Below are positions 44,144 through 52,820 of a stretch of DNA of 64,000 nucleotides, piece after piece. This DNA comes from Sphingopyxis sp. OPL5. GTDB taxonomy: Bacteria > Pseudomonadota > Alphaproteobacteria > Sphingomonadales > Sphingomonadaceae. The position numbers and the translations under genes are program-made. Within the stretch, counting starts at the first letter, position 1. Each line of letters opens with the position of its first letter. Below the pieces are notes generated by a model, which ran no database searches, was not told the origin of the DNA, and saw nothing but the letters and a program-made list of their open reading frames with translations. The stretch lies in the NCBI RefSeq assembly GCF_003797775.2, contig NZ_CP060725.1, positions 4,612,976 to 4,676,975 of the forward strand, read 5' to 3'.

Positions 44144-45174
44144 GCCGGTGCGCGGCCGCTGAAATTGGCGAGATCTTCGGTCACCTGACGCGTAATGTCC
44201 TTTTCGACGAGTTCGGCGCACAGATGCACGGCGTTGGCGACGCCCTTGGCATCGGCGCTGCCGTGGCTCTTGAGCACGACGCCGTTGAGGCCGAGGAACA
44301 CGGCGCCATTATGGTTGTTCGGGTCGAGATGATGCTTGAGCAATTCGGTCGCCGGGCGCGAGATCAGAAAACCGATCTTCGAGCGCGTCGACGAGGTGAA
44401 GGCGCGGCGCAACAGGTCGGTGACGAAACGCGCCGTCCCCTCGATCGTCTTGAGCGCGATATTGCCCGAAAAACCGTCATGAACGATGACATCGACGTCG
44501 CCGCGCGACAATTTGTCGCCTTCGATGAAACCGACGAATTCCATCGGCAGCCCCTTCGCCGCGCGCAGCAGCGCCGCCGCGTCGCGAATCTGGTCGGTGC
44601 CCTTGAGTTCCTCGGTACCGATGTTGAGCAACGCGACGCGCGGGCGTTCGAGCCCCATCGCGGTACGCGCATAGGCCGCCCCCATCACCGCGAACTGGGT
44701 GAGGTTGGTGGCGTCGCATTCGGTGTTGGCGCCGAGGTCGAGCATGACGACGTCATTGGCGCCCAGCGTCGGCAACAGCGCCGCGAGCGCCGGCCGGTCG
44801 ATCCCGGGCATCGTGCGAAGCGCGAGCTTCGCCATCGCCATCAGCGCGCCGGTATTGCCCGCCGACAGCGCGCCGCCGGCATCGCCGCGTTTCACCGCGT
44901 CGATCGCCAACCCCATCGAGGTCGTCTTGGCCTTGCGCAGCGCCTGGCTCGGCTTGTCCTCGCCCGACACCACGCCATCGGTGTGGATGATATCCGACGC
45001 CGCGCGCAGGTTCGGGTGATTGTCGAGCGCGGCCTTGATCCGCACCTCGTCGCCGACGAGCAGGAAGCGCAGGCCGTCGTGCTGGTGGCGCGCCATCGCG
45101 GCGCCGGCGCACATGACGCGCACGCCGACGTCACCGCCCATCGCATCGATCGCGATTCGCGGTGTCAGACCCAT
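44140..45174 (-). CDS. plsX: Phosphate acyltransferase PlsX
   Basis: A 344-residue PlsX making acyl phosphate from acyl-ACP for phospholipid synthesis. It begins [20 protein letters not shown], with the typical IAxDAMGGD block. [21 protein letters not shown] and [18 protein letters not shown] are further signatures. It follows rpmF by 22 bases and overlaps fabH. Confidence 0.96.
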   Translation of the reverse strand: MGLTPRIAIDAMGGDVGVRVMCAGAAMARHQHDGLRFLLVGDEVRIKAALDNHPNLRAASDIIHTDGVVSGEDKPSQALRKAKTTSMGLAIDAVKRGDAGGALSAGNTGALMAMAKLALRTMPGIDRPALAALLPTLGANDVVMLDLGANTECDATNLTQFAVMGAAYARTAMGLERPRVALLNIGTEELKGTDQIRDAAALLRAAKGLPMEFVGFIEGDKLSRGDVDVIVHDGFSGNIALKTIEGTARFVTDLLRRAFTSSTRSKIGFLISRPATELLKHHLDPNNHNGAVFLGLNGVVLKSHGSADAKGVANAVHLCAELVEKDITRQVTEDLANFSGRAPA

Positions 45175-45196
45175 GATAGCGCTCTCCGGCTAATGC

Positions 45197-45376
45197 TTAG
45201 GCGCCGACCGACACCACTTCGCGGCCATTATAATGGCCACAGGCATTGCAGAGGTTGTGCGGGCGCTTGAGCTCACCGCAATTCGGGCATTCCTGATAGG
45301 CTTCGACCTTCAGGCTGTCGTGGCTGCGACGCATACCGCGCTTCGAGGGCGAGGTTTTTCGCTTGGGAACGGCCAT
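45197..45376 (-). CDS. rpmF: 50S ribosomal protein L32
   Basis: A 59-residue bL32 starting [20 protein letters not shown]. It has the zinc-finger form with CPNC and CNAC pairs (about residues 30-33 and 43-46). It leads the rpmF-plsX-fabH-ihfA-merR string, a widespread bacterial linkage. Confidence 0.97.
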   Translation of the reverse strand: MAVPKRKTSPSKRGMRRSHDSLKVEAYQECPNCGELKRPHNLCNACGHYNGREVVSVGA

Positions 45377-45688
45377 GATATATCCTGCATATTTAAACGT
45401 TTATACGAATCGGCGTACCCGGATTTGTCGCCCCCGTCGCCGGGAATGACTGGCCCGCCCGCCGTGCCGAAGCGCTATCCTGCCTGAAATGACAAGAAAA
45501 TCTTCCGCCGAAGGGTGCCTCAACGCCAGAAGGTGTCGGGTGCCGGATCGGGCGGGGCTATAGCGTTTTTGCCCGCAAAGGCAAGCCCCGAGCGCCCACG
45601 TCGACGGCGCTTGCCCCAAGGCGGCGGGAATGCCACATCTCGCGCACCGCCGGGCAAGCACCCGGCCAACGATATAGGGGGAAGCGAT
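45377..45688. other. 312-base divergent intergenic region
   Basis: The gap separates rpmF (minus) from the MAPEG gene (plus). It should carry both promoters; GGGGGAAG just before 45689 is the MAPEG ribosome binding site. I see no RNA gene, strong hairpin or repeat here. Confidence 0.45.
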
Positions 45689-46129
45689 ATGATAATCTTG
45701 CCGATCAGCCTGACGATCGCCGCGGGGGCGGCGATTCTTAATATCTGGCTCATGATGCGCGTCGGGCGCGTGCGCGGGCAGGAAAAGGTGTCGATCGGTG
45801 ACGGCGGCAACGAACGCGTCATCCGTCGGATGCGCGCGCACAGCAATTTTGTCGAAAACACCGCCTTTGTGCTGGTCCTGCTCGCGCTGATCGAGTTGGC
45901 CACCGGCCCCTCGACCTGGCTGTGGGCCGTCGGCTCGCTCTATCTGATCGGGCGCATCCTGCACGCGATCGGCATGGACGGCATGATGTGGGGCCGCATG
46001 GCGGGCACGATCATCACGATGCTGACCCAGGTCGGGCTCGCGGGTTTCGCCGTCTTCACCGTCTATGCGACTCCGGTCGAAACCAAGGCGGTGGTGCTGG
46101 GCGACACGACCACCGTACCGGCGGAATGA
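45689..46129 (+). CDS. MAPEG family membrane protein
   Basis: A 146-residue MAPEG-family protein with four membrane helices (about residues 4-24, 58-77, 80-98 and 105-128). RRMRAHSNFVENTAFVLVL (about 47-65) contains the RxxxNxxE motif that binds glutathione in eukaryotic members. Bacterial members may be membrane glutathione transferases or peroxidases. The ATG at 45689 was chosen over an upstream frame lacking family similarity. Confidence 0.88.
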   Translation: MIILPISLTIAAGAAILNIWLMMRVGRVRGQEKVSIGDGGNERVIRRMRAHSNFVENTAFVLVLLALIELATGPSTWLWAVGSLYLIGRILHAIGMDGMMWGRMAGTIITMLTQVGLAGFAVFTVYATPVETKAVVLGDTTTVPAE

Positions 46130-46160
46130 CCCCTGCCCTCCCGCCCGCGGGCGGGAGCGG

Positions 46161-46829
46161 TCAGGCGGTGCCCATCGCCATGTCGCTGACATAGGGATTC
46201 GTCCGCCGCTCGGCGGCGAAACTGCTGTGCGCGCCGTGCCCGGGCAGGAAGGTCGTGTCGCCGCCGAGCGGCCACAGTTTCTGCGTGATCGAATCGAGCA
46301 GCTGCTGGTGATTGCCGCGCGGGAAATCGGTGCGACCGATCGAACCCTGGAACAACACGTCGCCGACGATCGCGAGCTTCGAGGGGCCGTGGTAAAAAAC
46401 GACATGCCCGGGCGTGTGCCCCGGGCAATGGATGACGTCGATCGTCAGATTGCCGACGCTAACGGTGTCGCCATCGACCAGCCAGCGGTCGGGTTCGAAC
46501 ACTTCGCCCTCCATACCGAAACGCTCGCCGGCGGTGGCGAGTCCCTCGATCCAGAAACGGTCGTCCTCATGCGGCCCCTCGATCGGCACGCCGAGTTCTT
46601 TCGCCAGCACGCCCGCCTGCCCGCAATGGTCCATATGGCCGTGGGTGACGAGGATCTTCTCGACCTCGACCCCGGTCTGGCGCACCGCCTCGCGCAACTT
46701 GTCGAGATCGCCGCCGGGATCGACAAAGGCGCCCTTGTTGGTCTCGGTACACCACAGCAGGGTGCAATTCTGCTGAAAGGCGGTGACGGGGACGATGGCG
46801 GCGCGCAGCGGCGGATTGGGAGCGTTCAT
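46161..46829 (-). CDS. Metallo-beta-lactamase fold hydrolase (YcbL/glyoxalase II-like)
   Basis: A 222-residue metallo-beta-lactamase fold protein. THGHMDHCGQ has the HxHxDH zinc motif (about residues 64-69). Further ligands are in CPGHTPGHVVFY, VGDVLFQGSIGR and LPGHGAHSSF. Length and motifs fit the short YcbL-type glyoxalase II group. The start at 46829 (MNAPNPPLRAA) agrees with the family. It lies 47 bases after nuoA on the same strand, where nuoB would be expected. Confidence 0.9.
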   Translation of the reverse strand: MNAPNPPLRAAIVPVTAFQQNCTLLWCTETNKGAFVDPGGDLDKLREAVRQTGVEVEKILVTHGHMDHCGQAGVLAKELGVPIEGPHEDDRFWIEGLATAGERFGMEGEVFEPDRWLVDGDTVSVGNLTIDVIHCPGHTPGHVVFYHGPSKLAIVGDVLFQGSIGRTDFPRGNHQQLLDSITQKLWPLGGDTTFLPGHGAHSSFAAERRTNPYVSDMAMGTA

Positions 46830-46876
46830 GCTGTGCGATGTGGGCAAAGTGCGCCGATTTGGCAAGTCCGCGGCCC

Positions 46877-47290
46877 TCAATCCCAGTCGAGAGCGCCCTT
46901 TTTCCATTCATAGACGAAGCCGATCGTCAGGATCGACAGGAAGACCATCATCGCGATCCACGCCTCCCAGCCGAGATCGAGCACGACGGCCGCCCACGGC
47001 CACAGAAAGGCCGCTTCGAGATCGAAAATGATGAAGAGGATGGCGACGAGATAGAAGCGCACGTCGAACGGTTTCCGAGGCGACTCGAACGCGGGAAAAC
47101 CGCACTCATATTCGCTGAGCTTCGCGGCATCGGGTTCATGCGTTCCGGTCAGGCGCGACACCGCCATCGGCAGGAAGACGAAGAGCAGCGAGAGGGTGAG
47201 CGCCACACCCAGAAAGATCAGGATGGGCAGATATTCGGCAAGATCGAGGCCGACCGAAAGCGGCGCGCCAGGGGCGGGACGTGAGGGCAT
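46877..47290 (-). CDS. nuoA: NADH-quinone oxidoreductase subunit A, isolated from other nuo genes
   Basis: A 137-residue NuoA of complex I. Three membrane helices (about residues 19-45, 77-98 and 104-126) are present, with [20 protein letters not shown] (about 58-77) the conserved loop. The membrane block [12 protein letters not shown] follows. In most genomes nuoA is directly followed by nuoB, but here the next gene is a YcbL-like hydrolase. A three-hairpin element lies just upstream, ending about 20 bases before the ATG, with AGGAAC as the ribosome binding site. Confidence 0.95.
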   Translation of the reverse strand: MPSRPAPGAPLSVGLDLAEYLPILIFLGVALTLSLLFVFLPMAVSRLTGTHEPDAAKLSEYECGFPAFESPRKPFDVRFYLVAILFIIFDLEAAFLWPWAAVVLDLGWEAWIAMMVFLSILTIGFVYEWKKGALDWD

Positions 47291-47310
47291 GATGTTCCTG
47301 CATGTTCGCG

Positions 47311-47362
47311 CCGGGCCGTCCCGGACCTGACACTGCGGAAGGCAGCGGAGGACGTGGCCTCG
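47311..47362 (-). ncRNA. Three-hairpin element upstream of nuoA (copy A)
   Basis: Read 5' to 3' on the minus strand: stem-loop gaggccacgtcctc (47361-47348), stem-loop ctgc/gcag (47345-47333), and stem-loop ccgggacggcccgg (47324-47311). The first and third match copy B upstream of gdx base for base. The middle hairpin has different sequence but is again a stem. The third hairpin has an ACGG loop. Its place in the nuoA leader suggests control of translation, or it could end the gdx transcript. Confidence 0.6.
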
Positions 47363-47399
47363 CTCGACGGGGCCGGGATCGCGCCCGGCGCGCGCGCCA

Positions 47400-47720
47400 T
47401 CAGGCCGGCGACGAAATCTTCATCAGGACAAGGCCGCTGACGATCAGCACCGCGGCGACCATGCGCATCGCACTCGCCTGCTCGCCGAGGACGAGTATGC
47501 CGACCGCAAAGGCCCCGACCGCGCCGATGCCGGTCCAGATCGTATAGGCTGTGCCGAGCGGGAGCGATTTCATCGACAGCGAAAGCAGCGCGAAGCTCGC
47601 GATCATCGTCACGATCGTGACGATCGACGGGACGAGCTTCGTAAAGCCCGCCGACTGCTTCATTGAAAACGCCCAGACGATTTCGAGCGCGCCAGCGATG
47701 ATGAGGTAAATCCAGGCCAT
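47400..47720 (-). CDS. gdx: Guanidinium exporter Gdx/SugE (SMR family)
   Basis: A 106-residue small multidrug resistance protein with four helices. [20 protein letters not shown] holds the essential glutamate (about residue 13) and the WAxxxK segment typical of the Gdx (SugE) subgroup. [12 protein letters not shown] and [18 protein letters not shown] are also Gdx-like. Gdx exports guanidinium in exchange for protons and is often under guanidine riboswitch control. A structured element lies in its leader. It is a single gene, apparently not paired with a second SMR subunit. Confidence 0.92.
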   Translation of the reverse strand: MAWIYLIIAGALEIVWAFSMKQSAGFTKLVPSIVTIVTMIASFALLSLSMKSLPLGTAYTIWTGIGAVGAFAVGILVLGEQASAMRMVAAVLIVSGLVLMKISSPA

Positions 47721-47741
47721 GACAGTCTCCCAAAGGAACTG

Positions 47742-47792
47742 CCGGGCCGTCCCGGACTATACCCGCCAGTGGCGGTCGAGGACGTGGCCTCG
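47742..47792 (-). ncRNA. Three-hairpin leader element upstream of gdx (copy B), possible guanidine-II-like riboswitch
   Basis: On the minus strand: stem-loop cgaggccacgtcctcg (47792-47777), stem-loop ccgcc/ggcgg (47775-47763), and stem-loop ccgggacggcccgg (47755-47742), about 20 bases before the gdx ATG. Guanidine-II (mini-ykkC) riboswitches consist of two hairpins with ACGR loops and often precede gdx. The third hairpin fits this (ACGG loop), but the first has ACGU inside a 6-base loop, so the match is partial. The element is duplicated near nuoA. Confidence 0.6.
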
Positions 47793-47838
47793 CGCTGCCC
47801 TTTAGTCACTGCATTCGAAGGAATCAACCGGCGCCCGA

Positions 47839-48405
47839 TCAGCGCAGGGTCATCGTGTCGCCTTCGACATTGACCGCGTCGAGCTTCGACAGATAGCTTT
47901 GGCCGAGCAGCGAGATGCCCATGTCGGCGTCGATCACCGCGGCCTCGACGCGGCGCACCTCGATGCCATCGACGTCGACGCTGTCGAGGATCAGGCGGCG
48001 CATCGGCACCTCGCCGCCGGCGGTGTGCGCCGTCCCCGCGATCGGCAAGTCGTCGACGTTGATCCCGATCGCTTCGGCATCGCGGCGCGTAAGCGCGACG
48101 ACCGAGGCACCGCTGTCGACCATCATGCGGATGTTGGTGCCATCGATATTGGCATCGGCGTAGAAATGCGAATCCTCGGCACGGCCGAGTCTGACCTCGC
48201 CCCCCGGCGCCGAAGCCGAAGGTGCCGACGACCAGCCGCCCTTGCCCTTTTGGGTCGTCCAGTTCGGATTGTCGTCGCCGCCGCGATCGGCGGAAGCCAC
48301 GGTATCGGCGGAGGTCGCCGACCGGCCTGCGACGCCAGCCACCCCGACCGAAACCGCCGCGATCACCGCGGCCAATCCAAGAAAACGCCCCAACATGGCG
48401 CGCAT
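47839..48405 (-). CDS. Retropepsin-like aspartic protease, secreted or membrane-anchored
   Basis: A 188-residue protein of the retroviral-type aspartic protease family found in proteobacteria. An N-terminal hydrophobic segment (about residues 5-25) anchors or exports it. MMVDSGASVVALT (about 95-107) is the catalytic DSG motif, and ADMGISLLGQSYLSKL (about 158-173) the conserved C-terminal flap/body region. Only one catalytic Asp per chain is present, as expected for a homodimer. The start at 48405 is the first ATG; one at 48396 is also possible. Confidence 0.85.
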   Translation of the reverse strand: MRAMLGRFLGLAAVIAAVSVGVAGVAGRSATSADTVASADRGGDDNPNWTTQKGKGGWSSAPSASAPGGEVRLGRAEDSHFYADANIDGTNIRMMVDSGASVVALTRRDAEAIGINVDDLPIAGTAHTAGGEVPMRRLILDSVDVDGIEVRRVEAAVIDADMGISLLGQSYLSKLDAVNVEGDTMTLR

Positions 48406-48442
48406 GGTCGCAGATGATGGTTGGCGAAAGGTTAAGCGGCGA

Positions 48443-49486
48443 TCAGCGCTTCGGCTCGGGAAGCCCCGACCCCGGTTCCTCGACATAGGCGCGCCAGCTC
48501 GGTTTCCCATTGCCCATCGAATAGGTGATCCGCACGCAGGCATAAGGCCGCCCCGGTGCATTGTCGGCATCGAAGGCCGCGATCGGCCACAACCGCGCCG
48601 CGTCGGCGCGATCCGACCAGCAGACCAGCGCCTCGGCATTTTCCTGCGCCTCGCTGGCAAGGCGGTCGGCCGCCGAGGGCGGGCCATAGAAATGCCAGCC
48701 GAAAATCGCGCGGCTCGGCCGTTCTGATCGCAGGACGGCGCGGAACGGCGCCCTTTTGTCGTTCAGTAGCGCTGCGATGCGCTGATGGTCGGCGCTGGCC
48801 AGCCATGGCCCGCCGAACAGCGGTTTCCAGCGCTCGGGTCTGCCCGAGGCGAGCGCGGCGAACACCGCGTCGGCGGCCGCCGCGAAGCGCGGGGTCCACA
48901 CCGATTCGGGTGCGAGCGGCGACAGGCCGATCAGATCGGGTCTCGCGTCGGCGGGGGTCAGGCGGGTGACGGGAAAGGCCGCGACTTCGGTCGCCACCCC
49001 GACCAGCGACATCCCGCCGCCCGACGAACTGCAGCCCGAAAACGAACGATAGCCGATGAGCTGGTCGGACTCGCCGCCGCGCATTGCGCCGCCGCGGCAA
49101 CGCCCCGCCTTGCCGGTGACGGTGACGCGGCGCGGCACCGCCTCGAATCCCGTCCATTGTTCGGACTGGAGCGTGAATTCGCCAACCGTCGTGTCGGGCG
49201 AGACTTCGATCGGCGCTTTCGGGTCGGGCCGGCGAGTGCTGAGCGCGATGCGCTTCACCGGCACCCCCCGCCGCTCGGCATAGATGGCCGCGACGTCGGG
49301 ATAGAGGCTACGCCGCCATGCGATGCCGCCGACCGTCACGCACTGGCCGTCGACGCGTTGGGCGATGATATCGTCGGGCGTCACGGCGCGCGCGATCTCG
49401 GGGGTGCATTCGGGCTCCGCCGCGGTTGCGGGGGACGCGAGCGCCGCGGCGCCCATGATCATCGCTGCCGACAAAAGATTTCGCAT
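48443..49486 (-). CDS. Hypothetical secreted protein with several cysteines
   Basis: A 347-residue protein of unknown function. A signal peptide (about residues 1-22, ending PATA) leads into a Cys-containing N-terminal domain (ECTPEIARAVTPDDIIAQRV, then GQCVTVGGIAWRRSLYPDV). A long C-terminal part follows with FGGPWLASADHQRIAALLN and GWHFYGPPSAADRLA. Paired cysteines suggest disulfides in the periplasm. I do not recognise a family. It lies between the aspartic protease and ygfZ on the same strand. Confidence 0.7.
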   Translation of the reverse strand: MRNLLSAAMIMGAAALASPATAAEPECTPEIARAVTPDDIIAQRVDGQCVTVGGIAWRRSLYPDVAAIYAERRGVPVKRIALSTRRPDPKAPIEVSPDTTVGEFTLQSEQWTGFEAVPRRVTVTGKAGRCRGGAMRGGESDQLIGYRSFSGCSSSGGGMSLVGVATEVAAFPVTRLTPADARPDLIGLSPLAPESVWTPRFAAAADAVFAALASGRPERWKPLFGGPWLASADHQRIAALLNDKRAPFRAVLRSERPSRAIFGWHFYGPPSAADRLASEAQENAEALVCWSDRADAARLWPIAAFDADNAPGRPYACVRITYSMGNGKPSWRAYVEEPGSGLPEPKR

Positions 49487-49518
49487 TACCCTCTCCTGCG
49501 CCCCTCTGGCTGCACCGG

Positions 49519-50244
49519 TCATGAACCGGCGGTCAGGCCCTCGCGCATCCACCCCGGCGCACCGGCGGGATCGATGCTCTCGACCCGCCGATGCTCGACC
49601 GACAGGCCCAGGTCGGGATAGGCGATGACCTGCCGCTTTTCGTCGGCTGCGGCGATCGGGACCACGACGAGCCGTCGGTTGACCTTTTGCCGCCAGTTCA
49701 TCCGCGCGGTATTTTCCTGCCCGACATAACAGCCCTTGGTGAAGCTGACGCCATATAGTTCGGCCGCATTGCATTCGAGCCACAGCGTCGTGCCGTCGCC
49801 GAGTTCGGCGCGGCCCTCGGTGACCCCGAGCGCCAGCCGGTGCGCGCGCCATGCGGCGTCGGCCCCCTCACCCTCATCGGCGGGGGCGAGCCAGCGCTGG
49901 CCGAGGTCGGACAGGCGCGGATCGACGACGCCGAGATCGCCCATGGGCGCCCAATGCACGGACAACCCCGGTTCCGGGGCGATGGTGATCGCCCGGCGCA
50001 GGCGGTACAGCGTCAGGCGTTTCGCCAGATCGGGCGCCGCGTCGCGTTCGCAGTCGATCAGGACATCGTCCTCGTCGCCCCAGATCAGGAAATCGAACAA
50101 GGCCTTGCCCTGTGCGGTGAGCAGCGCCGCCCACACCGGCAGGTTTCCCGCCGTGTCGTTGGTAACGAGGCCCTGCAAAAAACCCCGCACATCCTCCCCC
50201 GAAAGACGGATCAGGGCGCGGTCGTGAAGGGTGGTATTGGCCAT
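49519..50244 (-). CDS. ygfZ: YgfZ/GcvT-like folate-binding protein
   Basis: A 241-residue folate-binding protein of the YgfZ/IBA57 group, which supports iron-sulfur protein maturation. The signature KGCYVGQENTARM (about residues 167-179) is intact, including the conserved Cys. IRLSGEDVRGFLQGLVTND near the N terminus is also typical. It is divergent from pyrC. Confidence 0.92.
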   Translation of the reverse strand: MANTTLHDRALIRLSGEDVRGFLQGLVTNDTAGNLPVWAALLTAQGKALFDFLIWGDEDDVLIDCERDAAPDLAKRLTLYRLRRAITIAPEPGLSVHWAPMGDLGVVDPRLSDLGQRWLAPADEGEGADAAWRAHRLALGVTEGRAELGDGTTLWLECNAAELYGVSFTKGCYVGQENTARMNWRQKVNRRLVVVPIAAADEKRQVIAYPDLGLSVEHRRVESIDPAGAPGWMREGLTAGS

Positions 50245-50306
50245 GGGCTTAATCTAGGGACACTCGCGCATAAACCAAGCGCCCAAATGCCGCCGGAGCC
50301 TTTCGC

Positions 50307-51329
50307 ATGACCGATCGCCTGACCATCCGCCGCCCCGACGACTGGCACGTCCACCTGCGCGACGGCGCGATGCTGGATCATGTGGCGAAATATACCGCGG
50401 CGCAATTCGCGCGCGCGATCATCATGCCGAACCTGTCACCGCCGGTGACCACCGCCGAGGAAGGCGCCGCCTATCGCGACCGCATCCGCGCCGCGGTTCC
50501 GGCGGGTCTCGATTTCACCCCGCTGATCGTCGCCTATCTGACCGATGCGAGCGACGCCGACCAGATGGCGCGCGGCCATGCCGAAGGGGTATTCACCGCC
50601 GCCAAGCTCTATCCCGCCAATGCGACCACCGGCAGCGCGCACGGGGTGACAGATATCGGCAAGATCATGCCGGTGCTCGAACGCATGGCCGAAATCGGCA
50701 TGCCGCTGCTCATCCATGGCGAGGTCACCGACCACGACGTCGATATCTTCGACCGCGAAGCGGTGTTCATCGACCGCATATTGAAGGGCCTCGTCCGCGA
50801 CCTGCCGTCGCTGAAGATCGTCTTCGAACATATCACCACGTCGGAAGCCGTCGATTTTGTGCAGGCCGCCCCCGCCAATGTCGCGGCGACGATCACGCCG
50901 CAGCATCTGCACATCAATCGCAACGCGATGCTCGTCGGCGGCATCCGTCCGCACGCTTACTGCCTGCCCGTCGCCAAGCGCGAAGCGCACCGCCTCGCGG
51001 TCCGCGCCGCCGCCGTGTCGGGCTCGCCCAAATTCTTCCTCGGCACCGACAGCGCACCGCACGCCGTGCATACGAAGGAAGCGGCCTGCGGCTGCGCGGG
51101 CATCTTCAACGCGCCCTTCGCGCTCGAATCCTATATCACGGCGTTCGACGAGGAAGGCGCACTCGACAGGTTCGAGGGTTTCGCCAGCGAACATGGCCCG
51201 AATTTCTATGGCCTGCCGCTCAACGGCGGCACGATCACGCTCGAACGCGGCGAGACGGTGGTGCCCGATCGCTGCGGCGAGGTGGTGCCGTTCCATGCCG
51301 GCGAGACGCTGGGGTGGAAGCTGGTCTGA
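50307..51329 (+). CDS. pyrC: Dihydroorotase (PyrC type)
   Basis: A 340-residue class II dihydroorotase of pyrimidine synthesis. Zinc ligands are in [10 protein letters not shown] (about residues 11-20), the carboxylated lysine in [13 protein letters not shown] (about 95-107), with HGEV, EHITT and GTDSAPHA completing the site. The length matches the E. coli PyrC type. pyrE lies elsewhere in the same window, not adjacent. Confidence 0.97.
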   Translation: MTDRLTIRRPDDWHVHLRDGAMLDHVAKYTAAQFARAIIMPNLSPPVTTAEEGAAYRDRIRAAVPAGLDFTPLIVAYLTDASDADQMARGHAEGVFTAAKLYPANATTGSAHGVTDIGKIMPVLERMAEIGMPLLIHGEVTDHDVDIFDREAVFIDRILKGLVRDLPSLKIVFEHITTSEAVDFVQAAPANVAATITPQHLHINRNAMLVGGIRPHAYCLPVAKREAHRLAVRAAAVSGSPKFFLGTDSAPHAVHTKEAACGCAGIFNAPFALESYITAFDEEGALDRFEGFASEHGPNFYGLPLNGGTITLERGETVVPDRCGEVVPFHAGETLGWKLV

Positions 51330-51333
51330 TTGA

Positions 51334-51467
51334 TCCTCCCTGTCGCGAAGCGATGGGGAGGTGGCAGCGCGAAGCGCTGACGGAGGGGCGTTGGCGCCGA
51401 CGTTGCCGCCCCTCCACCACCCGCTTCGCGGGCGGTCCCCCTCCCCATGGCTGCGCCACAGGGAGGA
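51334..51467. repeat. Long inverted repeat between pyrC and rarD
   Basis: Imperfect outer arms at 51334-51361 and 51440-51467, both of the form cctccctg...ggggagg, enclose further G/C-rich internal stems (cggaggggcg with cgcccctcc). It separates the convergent genes pyrC and rarD and could act as a bidirectional terminator. The left half recurs at the right end of this window, so it is a dispersed element. Confidence 0.75.
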
Positions 51468-51476
51468 CTTTTCCTT

Positions 51477-52394
51477 CTAGGCGGCGGGCACCATCCGCTC
51501 GGCGCGCATCTTGCGCCACATGTCGAAGCTGAACACCGCGATGCTCGTCCAGATCAGCACGAAGCAGGCGAGTTGCGCGGGCTTGAGCGGTTCATCGAAG
51601 ACAAACAGACTGAGCAGGAAAGTCAGGCTGGGCGCCAGATATTGGACGAAGCCGAGCGCCGCATAGCTCATCTTCCGCGCCGCGGTCGCAAAGAGCAGCA
51701 GCGGCACCGCGGTCACCACGCCGCCCGCCGCGAGCAACCAGCTGATGTGGAAGTCCGCACCAAAGCCGCGCCCGTCGCCGATCCAGACATAATAGGCCGC
51801 GGCGGCCAGCGAGATCGGCAGCAGCAAGGTCGTCTCGATCGCGAGCCCCGGCAGCGATCCGACCGGTGCAGTCTTGCGGATAAGGCCGTAGGTGCCAAAG
51901 CTCAGCGCCAGCGTCAGGCTGATCCACAGGGTGTCGAGCGCGCCCGCGAGCAGGATCGCAACGCCGATCCCCGCGATCGTCACCGCGAGCGCCTGCAACC
52001 GGCTCAATCGTTCGCCAAGGAAGACCATCCCCAGTACGACGTTGACCAGCGGGTTGAGATAATAGCCGAGGCTTGCGGCCAGCACATGATCGGTGAACAC
52101 CGCGAAGATATAGACGAGCCAGTTCACCGCGATCAGCAGCGAACTGGCGAGCAGCATGCGCAGCGTGCGCCAGTCCTTCAGCCCCGCCAGATAGTCGCCG
52201 ATCTGGCGGCGGAACGCCATGATGACAAAGCACAAGGGCAGCGACCAGACGATCCGCTGCGCCAGCACCTCGACCGGCGGCACGCTGGTCAGCAGCTTGA
52301 AGAACAGCGGGACGAAGCCCCAGATCGCATAGGCGCCAAGCGCATAGGGCAAGCCGCCCTGCTCGCTCCCCGCGGGGGCCGCTGGCTGGTTCAT
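51477..52394 (-). CDS. rarD: RarD protein, EamA family transporter
   Basis: A 305-residue membrane protein with about ten helices of the EamA/DMT superfamily. LGAYAIWGFVPLFFKLL and EVLAQRIVWSLPL near the N terminus are typical of RarD. NWLVYIFAVFTDHVLAASLGYYLNPLVNV in the centre is the best family signature (given here in part as YFxNPLxxV style). RarD-type proteins are poorly characterised permeases. It converges on pyrC. Confidence 0.92.
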   Translation of the reverse strand: MNQPAAPAGSEQGGLPYALGAYAIWGFVPLFFKLLTSVPPVEVLAQRIVWSLPLCFVIMAFRRQIGDYLAGLKDWRTLRMLLASSLLIAVNWLVYIFAVFTDHVLAASLGYYLNPLVNVVLGMVFLGERLSRLQALAVTIAGIGVAILLAGALDTLWISLTLALSFGTYGLIRKTAPVGSLPGLAIETTLLLPISLAAAAYYVWIGDGRGFGADFHISWLLAAGGVVTAVPLLLFATAARKMSYAALGFVQYLAPSLTFLLSLFVFDEPLKPAQLACFVLIWTSIAVFSFDMWRKMRAERMVPAA

Positions 52395-52419
52395 GATCTC
52401 ACGCGTTCCGGCGGGTCGA

Positions 52420-52650
52420 TCAGATGATGCCGCCGCCGAGCATCAGGCGCAGCGCGCCGACGACGATGACGACGATGTTCAGGTTCCGCCCGCTCGTCCG
52501 GTCCGACATCGCGCCGAGCGCGAGGCCGACGACGGCGAAGGGAATGATCACCCAATTCGCCCAGCCGAGGAACGGAATGAAGGCGAAAACCGCGAGAACG
52601 AGCGCGATGACGCCGATGATGAGCGAACCGATATTGAGCATGAAACCCAT
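52420..52650 (-). CDS. Small membrane protein
   Basis: A 76-residue hydrophobic protein starting MGFMLNIGSLIIGVIAL, with three likely helices: about residues 5-27, 30-48 and 56-75. It ends LRLMLGGGII. No motif is recognised. It sits upstream of rarD on the same strand with a 25-base gap. An ATG at codon 4 is an alternative start. Confidence 0.65.
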   Translation of the reverse strand: MGFMLNIGSLIIGVIALVLAVFAFIPFLGWANWVIIPFAVVGLALGAMSDRTSGRNLNIVVIVVGALRLMLGGGII

Positions 52651-52820
52651 GTCGCATGCCGCACGGCGCCCCGCAAGGCCCTTTCGGTTCGTCGCTCCCA
52701 GCACTCGGTTCGTCTTGTTGCTTTGAGTTAATGCAACGCAGATCGGCTTCGGGCCGTTCTCCTTTTCGTAGCGACCGGCTCCTCGCGGGACCGGGACGCC
52801 AAACCAGGAAAGGACTTACC

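Noticed and set aside
47311-47362. The element before nuoA as a simple intrinsic terminator of gdx
   Set aside because: No T-run follows any stem, and the first and third hairpins match the gdx leader copy exactly, which a terminator alone would not explain. Termination is still possible as a side effect.
47742-47792. The gdx leader as a guanidine-I or guanidine-III riboswitch
   Set aside because: I could not find the conserved single-stranded boxes of guanidine-I or the pseudoknot pattern of guanidine-III. Only the two-hairpin ACGR layout of guanidine-II is partly matched.
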